Of a stretch of 64,000 nucleotides of DNA, positions 39,801 to 51,800 are shown piece by piece. The notes below the pieces were generated by a model that saw only the letters and a program-made list of their open reading frames with translations, did no database searches and was not told where the DNA came from. Source of the DNA: Phalacrocorax aristotelis (lineage: Eukaryota; Chordata; Aves; Suliformes; Phalacrocoracidae). The first letter of the stretch is position 1. Every line of letters starts with the position of its first letter. The position numbers and the translations under genes were made by a program. The stretch is from positions 54,508,918-54,572,917 of the forward strand of contig NC_134277.1 in the NCBI RefSeq assembly GCF_949628215.1, read 5' to 3'.

Positions 39801-42800
39801 GATAATCATCTTTTGTATTAGTCTGCCTGTTTCAAAAATATGTGGTCTAATATAGAGATTTCTGTATGCGTGTGTGTATAAGTGAGAGAAGATCACAAAA
39901 CTCAGATAAAGCAGAATTAAGATTGCTTAAGTGGCCTTAAATAATCTATTTTATACATCTACATTACAATAGGCCTAATTTACATTATGACATACTATTC
40001 CTCCCCCTCCCCCTCCCCAAGAGGATCCATGTAGAAAGTACCCTGGTTTCTAAGGAGGAATCACATTTGTGTAGCTTAATAGACCGCTGCTTGTAGAAGT
40101 ACCGCCTCATATTGTGGAGGCTGAAAGGGTAGAAGTAACAAAGAAGCAGGAGAGAAAAAGGACAATCCAAGAGCAAGTACAGCATGCAAGGCCCCAGAGA
40201 GCTTCCTTCCATCCCTCCTCTGACTTAAGAGTTCCCAGTGATTTCATTTCAAAGACTTAAGTCAAACTTTTTCACAAGTAGTCACTGCAGGTGGGATTCA
40301 TGTCAGCTGACTACAAAGCAAGATCTCTGAGCCAGTTTTCCTAAGCATTCTGCATAGTCAGAGAAAACAGACACCTGCAGAGGCTGATTCATCCAATCTG
40401 TTTCTTTCCATCGCCTCTGAAGAGAGCTAGCTCAGACTTCTAAGTCTAACTTGCAGATGACTGAATTTATGAAGATAAAACTCACCCTAACCGTCCCTCA
40501 TCTTCTAGACATCCTGCTTCATTTCTACAGCTCAATTTGCAGATTTGTGTCAGTTGCAGTTAGGAATCCTTTGTATAGGAAAAAACATTAAGGCTAGTCA
40601 GTGTTCTTGTAATACTTTGGTTTTGAAATTAAAAAGAAAGAAGAAAAAAGAAGCCAATACCCCACAGTACAAAAGTGATGATAATGGGATAAAGGGAATC
40701 TCAGTTCTATCACTTGTGAGTTTTTGAACAACTGGAGCTTCAGTAAAATTCTTCTCTCAGCCTGTGTGTGCAAACTGTACAGTACAGTGTTCCTAGTTAA
40801 GGAAACTTAAAAAAAAAAAAAAGGTTTTTTTTCCTCATCTTCCACTTTAAACCCAAGACCAACCATGACAGAGGGATGGGATGGGACTACAGAAGAGACC
40901 CATCTCACAGCTCTTTTTCTCCCTCTTCATAGAATGAAAACGAGCATTTTTTTAAATTTTAATCCAATAGATTTTTATGTAAATCCATACATATATGCAT
41001 GTGCATGCATAAACATGCATTTCAATTTCCGTGTTTGTCATTAATACATGTATGCATCACAAAAAATGCCTTCAAATATGAAGACTAAAGTCTTTTAATA
41101 AAGCTCAGTAGTCAACAGGAACGAAGAAATACACGCAAGTTTTCAGAGCTGACCGCTGGGGCATATTTTCCTGTTTGTTGTCTCCTCATGTGAATTAAGA
41201 CTCCTCAACAAAATGAAATTCAAAGCTGAACTCTTCAGAGACTTCATAATAAACTATATAGAACTTGAACTGGAACCTCCACTCATTTCTTACTCTTCCA
41301 AGTGTCAGGGATCTTTATTACAGCTGGATATACTGATTATGCCTGTCAAGGGGTTTTGATGGCAATGCTTTCTCTGCCTCCTCAGATTGTCTTGGTCTAT
41401 AAGAAGATAGCTCTTGATGGATTTCAGAACTAAAATCCATATAGAATGTGTTGTGATTTAGTGGAGAAATAAACAACTGTGCTCTCCAATATACAAAGTA
41501 TTTCAACTCTCATGGAATACCAAGTTAAAATAAAATATAATTTTAAAAAACTCCCTAAACTGAAGTACAACTGAATTGCTGAAACTGACATTTTTATTTT
41601 TCTGTAATTCTGCTGTGTTAACAAACCTTTTATATGCAGTTTCCATTGGATCTAACAGTTTGGCTGCAAAGCACCTACTGATACACAGTTCTGTCTTGTT
41701 TGTGGAATGAAAAAAAAAAGTCCAGGCAATCTGTTTTGGTTCCTTTTCTTTAAAGGGACTTCCTAGCCAGAATAAATTTACTAGACATTCATTAACTCAT
41801 AGTAAGAAAAGATGAGTGCAGGCAAGGAAAAAATGCATTTCAATTCCTATTTTTAGGAACTAATGTGATAGTTTTTCTTTAAAAATATTAATCAATATTG
41901 TTCTCTACTAAACTACAAGTACACAGTCAAGAGCTGTTAAAAAAGGATACTGAAAAAAGAGGAATTTACAAAATACATCTGCATGTCCACCTAAACTATC
42001 ACACTCAAAACATTAGACAGGTAATTTTTGGTGAACTTCGTATTCCAGTAAGGTGGTTTTCCTTTTTGTGAAAAGTGTTAAGTGTTAGCCATCACAGTAA
42101 GATCCTTGGTGAACACTAACAGTGATAATTTAAAATGTGCTGGCAAGACAGTATAAACTCCCCATCCTCCCCACGCCATCTACTATCACGTTTGAACTAC
42201 TCCACTTACAAGTTAATGCCTCTTACTAAGCACAGTCACAGTATAAGCTCTCCTCTTTAATACAGGTATTTTAGAAGATTTCTCTTCAGATTAGAAATGA
42301 AAAACATCTGGACTCAAATAAGTTTTTCCATTGGTTCAATGGAGACAGGATTTAATCTCAAATCTCTACAAAATCTGAAATAGTTAGAGTGACAGTATTA
42401 TGTTAAAGGCAAGGATGCTTTCACTAAGTTGCAGAATCTAATTTACAGGGAGTTAACTCATTCCATTCTCTGAACAATTGCTTTGATGATCTCTCCCATC
42501 GCTTGTGCTGCAAAAACAGGTGGAATAATTGCTTCAATGAAGCAAAGGAGATCAGCAAAACCCACTCATTATGTTCCTATTTGGAAAAACTTTTCATAAA
42601 TCATTTAAATACATTTCATTTCAAGGATACCAACACTTCATCTCTCATTTAAGAAAGAGAAGCAGAAGTATGTTGAGTATCAAGTATAACGCTAAGCAGC
42701 GGTGACCAAAAAAAACCCAGATTAAAATTATACCTAAAATTTGATCTTTCATTTCAAATAAGTCAGTAGTTGTTCTTCACTCGAAGTAGGGATTTTAAAA

Positions 42801-45800
42801 ATAAGTTTTCTTGATATGTTAGTCCTAGCACAGCCAGATCCAGAGAAAACCAGCACACCAATGATTTTATCTGAATCACCATAACAACTGCAGCATGCAG
42901 CCAGATGAAAAGAATTTAAGAACATTGTTAGTCTTTCAGCACTGAGAACAATTTATTATTTAAATCACAATTTAATCAGACTTGAATGACAAACTTTCCC
43001 CATTGTTTTACGACAGAACCAACAGATCAGGACCTACAAGTTAAAGAACCTATCCATACAACAATAATGCCTTGCCTATGCAGTAGCATAATGACCTCTA
43101 ACAACAGATTTTAAATATATGTTCTATATCTATATAAATATGCATATGTGTAACTATGTATAATACTAATGCATATTTATATAAATATGTATATGTAGAA
43201 TACATATGATACAGTTATATAAATATTTTTAAATCTACTACTTGCACACACAGTAACAGCAAACGAAATCCATGTATTACAAAGACGTAGAGCATAGCCT
43301 TTTCTATCCTTCCAGTTCCTGAAACTTCCTCACATTCCTGTATTGCTAAAGCTATAGAGCAGCCACTTACAGAAGTTACAGTAGTTCTAAGAAATTATTT
43401 GTATTGTTACAGATGCACAAAATAATCATTCCAGTTTGCTTTGAAAACTCTGACCAGCTTATTAACGTTTTGACTCTTAAAAGATAAAATAACCTGAAAC
43501 ACTGAAACCTTTGTTTACAAAGTCATGTCAGTATGCTTTTTAGACAGTCTTTATAGTTCAGGTCAGGTATAAATCCTGTGCTTTGGAACTTTTGTTCCTA
43601 CCAGTCTCCTAAAAGAAAGTAAATAAACACCCACACACACACTCCTCCCAGAAAGGAACATAATACTGCTGCAACCATTCCAGCCTAGGGGGTTTGCTAG
43701 GGAACTCTGTGCCCTCAAGACAAGGCTTCATGGTCTTAGAGAAAGTAAGTTAGAATTCATACAGGATGAGCTCTTACGAAGATACAAGGTACCAGAGAAG
43801 GCAGCTTCCTTAACGAAACAAGGGAGGGCAACCCTCAGCTCTACTCCTAACTAAGGTTGGCCCAACACAACTAGTATGGACTAAGGTCAGCAGCAGCCAG
43901 TTTTTCACCCACGCAACCTGCTGCGCCCATTGGCTCTTACTGGACACACCCAGCTACAGGGACTGGTGGCATTCCCTCTCCCCCGGGACAGCACCCAGAC
44001 CTCATCACACACAAGACTCAGGCACACATCCTTTCCCCAGCTCTTCAGCACGCCCTCATTCCCAATGTGAAGAAGCCCATGCAGGCTGGCAGGGAGTTGT
44101 CAAATAGTACAGTGAATCCTCCTTTTCCTGGGAAAATGGAGCACCAGGACTGTAGGCACATTTTAAAGCGCATTTACTTGTCATTTTAGAAACAGCCATT
44201 GTGTGTAATTCATATAGCGTGTATTGCTGAACACTGAGTCCAAGTGAGCTATCACCTTGTCTTATGAGCCAACAAGCATTCAGGTTCTTTGCCACAGGAT
44301 GTCTGATGGTCCCAGAATAGCTCTTACTGAACACGCTCCTTCCTTACAAGTTTCAGCATTAGATTTACTACCGAGAGCTGACAAATCCAGCTCACTACCA
44401 AGTATGAGGCTGAAAAGCTACACAAACGCAGTAACATCATGAAGTACAGAACATGCTCTGCTCTGGGGACCGCCAATGAAGCAGGCAGCCCCATGCCCAA
44501 TCCCCCAGCATGTCAGAGCCGGCAAGGAACTTCCTTTCACATCTTGTATCCACAACTTGCTGAGTGCTTTTAGAAACAACATGCCTGCACTACATACAAG
44601 CTATGGGACACATATCAAAATAAGGCAATATTAGGACAGGGAACACCAAATTGAGACTTGCAAGTTCCGATTTATTCCAACTGCAGTGGCCTCTGTTCAG
44701 TGATTTTACACCTCTGAACCTCCCTCTATATGTATATGTAAATTACGTTGCCACCTTTATACAGGTGCTGAGAGACCAAGTTGTTATTTGAAAGACGTAT
44801 GAAATAGGTAGATAAAAGATGAGACAGAGGGACAGAAATATGTATTTTACCAATTTAGCATTCGTTCATTTACTCAAAAGGTCAAGATTCCTGGTACTGA
44901 ATATTTAAAAAAGCTACTCAGATGTTATGACACATACAAAAGAATAGACAGATCATAAGATGAAAGGCAAGGATGACGACTATGGAAGTGTTACGTAATT
45001 GCAAATAGGTATTTAGCAACCTTCTCTCAATTCACACATCAGGGCAACTACGGAGAAAAGATCCAGTATGGAAACCTTCAAAGAAATACTTTACTTCCTG
45101 TCCAGGACTTCAAGGAAGCAACTGCAAGATTATCAAAGCATAGCACTCTCTAAAGCTTGAAAAACTAAACCAAGAAAGAAAACAAACGAACAAAAATCCA
45201 CCACCATACCTGGGAGTTTTTCCTCAAACAATGAGCACAAAATACAAAATAAATAGATTACATAGACATGCAAAGAGTGGAACCCATCACTAATTCTACA
45301 CAAGAGATCAGAATCTGTGGTATTGTTTACAGAAGTGTGAGATAGCAATTACATGTGTACTCAGCAATGCTTTGTGTATTTAAAACAATTAGCATCCCAT
45401 GCTAATTTGAGTACCCTTTCTAATAAAAGCTAAAAGCTTCTTTCAAAGTTTCAACCTGTTGAACATAAGCAAAACCACATATTTCAGACAACAGGCTAAT
45501 CTTTGAGACCCAATGAGTGAGTGCTATGATTAACTTAAAGAGATTTCATGCTCGTAAGAATCCTTTAAAGTGCTTAAATAATATTATTACAAGCAGGGAA
45601 CAAAAACAAAGGAATTGTGCTAATGTTTACAGATTGTCATCAATAAGGCCACGAACAAAGCCTTTTGGCTTGATTCCAGCCTAGTTCTTTTTCAAGTTAT
45701 TTTTTGTTTCTGTTATTCCTTTAACAAGATCTTGTTTAATCACTAGAGAAGACTACCTATTGCATAATACCTGCCTACTGTGCTCCCCCAAAACAAAGAC

Positions 45801-48800
45801 ACAAGGACTTTAAAGACAACAGAGCACACACTTCACTTACAGTTGAGCGTCAAACACATCTAACAATCACAGCAACTACTGCATTGGCAAAGATTGAGAA
45901 GAAAAAAAAATTCTTCTCCAGTAAAACAGAATCTTAGAAGACAGACAGGAAACAAATGGGGACTGAGACAGGCTAGAAGTTTTCCCCTTATGATGTCTCC
46001 AGAAGGGCTGCCGGTGGAACCTACTGAAGAGAGCAACTTTGGTATTTCCCTCATGGAAACAAGTGCTATAATTGAGGGTGTAGCAGACCTAGAAATGTAG
46101 GCAGTTCTCAAAAGGGTTGATAAAGAGAGCTAACTGAACTTGTTTGTTCCTTAGACACCTCCTAATTCTGCAAACAAAGTCAAGCCTAACTTGCCAACAA
46201 TTCTGCTTAGAGACATTCCCCTCGAGCCCTCTTACGCTCCCTAGGCATAAGTGAAAAAGGCCACGTGCATGGATTGCTCAGGCCATGTTACATGCCAATT
46301 TCTGCAGATCACAACAAGTACTGCCTTCCAGACCTCAAGTACTTTAAATCTCAAATGGCAGGAGGAGCACATAGATGATTCAGGAAGGGAAAAAGTCTTA
46401 GAGGGCATTATTCCCTCTCAAAGATCATATTCAAGCCCTTTTCTAAAACTTAGGTATTTCACTCCTGATCTTAAGTTTCTTTTGCATGCCAGGAAGAAAA
46501 CCTATGGTCAGGCAGGACACAAAACCAAACCCACACAGGCAAGCAACTCAGACACTCCTTTGGAGAAAGCAAACTTCCCATTTACTTGAAAAAGTTCAAG
46601 TACTTCAAAGAGCCTTAGGACAAACTTTGGGATTCCATGAGAATAGGCCTTTTGGTATTTACAATAACCCACTCCCACATCTGTGACACCAAGTTTGAAA
46701 TGTCATTCTCCACCGGGGTACAGAGAAGTGGGTCAAGATCAGCTGCTGTTATTTTACAGAGCAAGGATCCCAAGCAAATAAAAGGAAATGGCACCTGGTG
46801 GTGACACAGGGCCTGAGTTTACTCAGATGTAATACCCTCAAAGCCTCACAGCATCAAGAGCAGGTGGGGATTCTTGTGCCAGGCCAGGCAGTACAGTAAT
46901 AAATGGACCACCTGCTTCCTCAGCAAGAGCCAGGGGCTTACAGGGACTTGTGCATCCCTCTCTTGCTTGCAAGTTTTTCCAGCTTTGCTGAAACTTTCCT
47001 TCCTCTCCTTCTTGAATAAATCAATTCTCATTTTAACTTTGCCTTCAAAATGAATGATTTTTAGAGTACTCAGGATATTTTAAGCCTATCTACACCCTCA
47101 GAGACTATTATCTCTCTGCCTCCCCATGTAAATGAAGCTTGGAGATGAGAGCTCAAATGAGGATCGCGGCACACAGGATGATTAGTGGAGAACTGTGCCT
47201 CATGACTCAAGTCTTTCACCTTCACCACAAAGCAAAGGTCTTTCTCTGTATTTTTCAACACACAACTTGTATCTCCTAGTCAAGCTCTGTTTGGGCTACA
47301 TTTTTGCTAAAGACCACTATCATAAGATAGATAAGGACTTTCCACATCACTTAATGCTTTCAAAAATTAAGATGTTGCAAGGCACATTAAGTGCTCTCTT
47401 GCTCACTTGGAATCAGAGGAAGCATTTGATGATTCTGAAAAAAAGAATCACACACACACACAACCAAAAACAACCCTTTTGCTTTATTTGCTCTGAAATC
47501 ACCAGCCACTTACTGCTACAGCTTCTGAAAACTACTGAGGAACTTGATATCAGCTGCTCCAGAGAAAGGGCACAAACATCCCCCAAAATCCAAGTCTTAC
47601 CATCCTATACTGAAGCAGGAAACCAGCAGAACATAATAAGAGCTAGGGAGCTGGACCGGTAACCTGCTGTGGTAACTAATGAGCCAATCAGCTACAGTTA
47701 CTCCAAAACAGATCACGCCATTTCTGTGGCAGGCTTCCTTTATTATGAATTTATGGCCCAGTACTTTTGTGACTTGAGTCCTATAGAGCCTGAGAAGTTT
47801 GTAGAAACTCCTACCACACCAAAACCGTGTGTTTTACATCACTGGACAAGACCATGAGCAACTACATATGACAAAGGGCTGTGTTTGCTGTTCCTTTCTC
47901 CTTAGGCCACTCCTCTTACCGGTAGCAAACAGGTCTCAAAAAAGGATTTTTCTTTTCTGAATACTAACGAAATGTTTGTCATTTCATTTCAGATGTCATT
48001 GGTATCACAGTCCAAGTCAGTAACTAAAAGGCCCAAAGAAGCAGGCTGGCAATCTGCTCGTGTACGCAAACAAAAGCCTACGGCTTCTCAAAAAGCTTAC
48101 TCCACACTTGCTAGAGAAAACTCATTCCAAAGCTTTCAGGATTTTTAGTTGGCAAATGCAAAGTGCTGCGTTTACACAGCACAAAGCCTTTGTAACAGTG
48201 AGTGGCAACTCCAAGTTCGTAACAATTGCCCATGGAAATGCATCTTCAGACTAAACAACATACATACAAGTACACCTTCACTTTGTCTCTTACATAATCC
48301 TTCTTCACCCAGCAAAAAGACCCACAGTCCAACAGTGGGCCCTTGGAAGGAGCATGTGGAACTATCATTGCACTCATGCCATCAGTGAAAAGGCACACAG
48401 AAACAGACCAGTTCCTTGGCTCTCCTTCTCTTTTGTGAACAAATGCCTATGGATTTTCAAGTCTATGCAAGAAGATGTTCCTATATATAACTTTTTACTG
48501 TATAGGTTAAACTTTTCTTATACATAAGAACATTTTCTTTTATATATAAGCTATACAACAAAAGTAAAAGTTTAACTTTTCTTACACAGTAAGTTAATTG
48601 GCGGCTGTACACTTCAGACATCAGGATCTAACCAGAAAAGCACTTGTCTAAGAATATGTAGGAATCCAATTACATCTGTTACCAACAGCAATCCCAGACA
48701 GAGAATCCACAGTGTCAGAGCTCAGTTCCAAGTTACACACCTCTGTACACATCAGCTTCACACCACACGTATATTTCGAATCCCCTTCCTTCCATACTAC

Positions 48801-51800
48801 AGGTTTGGAGGGAAAGCCAGATAACAAAAACACCTAGCATCAAGAAATCTGTCAAAATAGCTAACTCCATCTGCATTTCCTAGTAGGACTGCAGAGAAAA
48901 CAGAGATGGAAACACAGAACCCGAAAGGAGCCTTCTCAGGTAAACCAGGTAAATCCATGTTACAACAGGCAGGCCAGCTGTACGGTCTCTCAATTTTAAG
49001 CTCCGCAAATTCACTCTTACTGCCATTTGAAAGCTGCTTTGGAACTTCACTTTTCTGCTATTAGTAGTTTCTTGTACACGATCTGCAGCACATCTGCAGC
49101 CAGTTCATCACCACTTGTTCCTGTGCCAGCACCATCTTTTTGATTAAAGGGTTGTTTTTTCCTCCTTATTTTTCACTTTCCAACAGTCTCCTGGAATACA
49201 ATTGCATTTAATGCAGTGGTTCAATGAGTACTACAAAGGCCATTATCAAACATGGCAAGCAAAAAGAAAAGTCCCAGAGCACCACTTTCCGGAGACACTC
49301 TTTTCCACCCTCGTACTAATCTCCTCATGCCCATTTAGCTGTCTTCTGCAGATGTCTGCTCAGCAAAGAGAACCTGTGAACCAGCCAGCTCAAAACCAAG
49401 CCACTAAAACAAGGCTTACTGTTTCAAAGCCTCAGTTCCCTGTTTCAGCTTACCACAAAACCACCTCTCCTTTCCAGTTGTGAAGAGGCAGGAGAGGAAA
49501 AGGGGAGAATGTTTCCGTATTTGCAGAAGCAGCTTAGAGTTTTCATATGAATACAGCCTCAAAATCAATTTATTTAGCCTACCTAGCCAAGCTCTTCTAC
49601 ATTTTTCTTAAAAACAGACTGTGCAAGGACTATCTCATCCATTCCTGGAAGTGACAGGGAGAATTCAAATCCCTTTTTCTGAAAGGTGGATCAGAATTTT
49701 TATGCATCAATAAGCACATTATTACACTACAGGACTACATTTTTTGCCACACTCCCAAATCACTCTGCTTCTGTGACTTATACTTGATCATATGGGGTCT
49801 CTCTTCTCTTCCAGGTCTCCTCATGTTAATTACCAAGCCTATACTGTTATTATTCATTCCTGTTGCATGATCTTGTAATGCACCCCATTTGTACCATTAC
49901 TGCATTCCTTATCACCCAGCTCTTGCATGACATTCCAGTCTTCCTTTGCAACACTGATTCCTCAAGTTTGCTCATCATAGCTATATTTTACTGTGGAAAT
50001 GATGCCAGCACCACTTACGTGGGCCCAAAGTCAGTCTTGAGAAACACCCCCTGTTGCTGCTTCCTCTCATACTGTTCCTTACCCAAGTACCAGCTCCGGT
50101 AGTAATTTTCCAGTATCTCCACCTCAAAAAAAATTTTTTTTTGGTAATGCTGTGTGATCTGTGCAAAGTCCCAGGCAGATTCGAGCTACTCTGCTTCTTT
50201 TACAGAGAAATTAAATCAATCGTTATTCTTAGAAAAGATGCAGGTCAGTCAGGCATGATCTATTCTTTAGTGAATACCCATAGGACTCAGTCTACTTAGT
50301 TTCATGTTGTTAATTAATTATTTCCTTCACAAATTCTCTAGAGCCTGGCATACTACTGATGTCAAACTCATTAGGCTATTGCTGCGCAGCTCCCTACCTC
50401 CAGCTCTTTTAGGAAACAATTTTTATAGTTCAGTAACAAATTTGTTAACTCAGAGGTAGAATATATTCAAAATCTGATTTCTGGTTAGATTTCCCTTAGG
50501 AAGCCTGGGTGTTTGTGGTTCTACCAACTGTCATTCTATTCCTGCAGTTCTTGTCCCTGTGACACAGCTACCCCATTCCCTTCCTCAACCATATTCCTCT
50601 GCAACTTCTCTAGTTCATATCTTGAGATACTTAAAGATGACTTTGGTTTAGAGGTATTCCAGCCCAATTTTTCAGAACACCTGAAAGGGTTACTTCTACA
50701 AACATTTTACTGGCAGCAAGATACAATTCACTGCTACTAATTTATAGTTTGGGTTTGTGGGTTTTTGTTTTGGGGTAGTTTTCTTTTTTTGCATCAACAC
50801 CTCATGATGTTACATGAAAAGAAATACAGGGCCCAAAAGAACAGAAGCAACAAAAGCCACCTCTGCTTTTGTCTCCAACATATGTCTTTTCTAAGAGGCC
50901 AACAACAAGGCTCCCAACTAACGCTCATCTTGTAACAGCCTCTGACAAGAAAGTCACTGATAAATATCGCAATCCAGAAAGTGACTGATAGATATCGCAA
51001 ACCTTACAACCTAGCTGATGGAATTCCTTGTAGGAACCAATCCTGCGAATGTCCTGTGTGAACAGCCCCCAGACACCCTGAGGAGAAAGGATGCATTACA
51101 AAACCCTGCAGGCCTTCCTGAAAGAGGTGGAAGAGCACCTACAGTGAGTTACTGCACTTCTGCTTCAGCCTCTATTGGTATGGAGAATTGTTTTACACGT
51201 TACCATGCTGTGCTTGTTTCGTTTGCTGAAGCATTAACAAAGGCTAATTAAACTCTCTGGTACCTTGTACGGAATGCATTCATGTTAGACCAGTTCCTGG
51301 GTAACAACATCCATCACATTCATTATTGTTTTGGGCATTTTTGTAAAGACTAAGGACACTCCATGGAAGAGGACTCACTGCAAGTCCAGCATTGTATCTA
51401 CGTATCTGCCCTTGTCACAGCAAAGCAACTCTGTGTGCAGCCCCACCGGGGCATCACCTAGTTCAGCCACAAAAACATCTCGTAGTTCAAGGGTTTAAAA
51501 AAAAACTGCAGGGCATAAAATACCTATGAATTACACAACGTAAAATTCTTCTACCTTACAGGCCACACGAAGCAGTCAGGCATTTACGAAAGAAAGGAAG
51601 AGACATGCAAATAAACCTCAAGCCAAGGGCGGCCTTATGCCCTGGGGCCATCGGGCTGATTGTGTACAGGTTGTACCTGTGAGGGTGCAACGCGGTGCTG
51701 CCCACCTGGGCCGGCAGGAATAGATAAAAAATTTACGTTTTTCCTCTTACTTCTCTCTCTGAATGCATGAAACACCCAGACCCAGAGCAGACATGGGCGG

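Noticed and set aside
47195-47662. 155-codon + strand frame inside the extra segment of repeat copy A, considered as a transposase remnant
   Set aside because: I see no catalytic motif or zinc-finger pattern. It is kept only as something to test in the repeat finding.
48506-48593. Imperfect direct repeat built on TTAAACTTTTCTTA and TTTAACTTTTCTTA words
   Set aside because: The sequence is AT-rich, short and imperfect. It is likely low complexity rather than an element.
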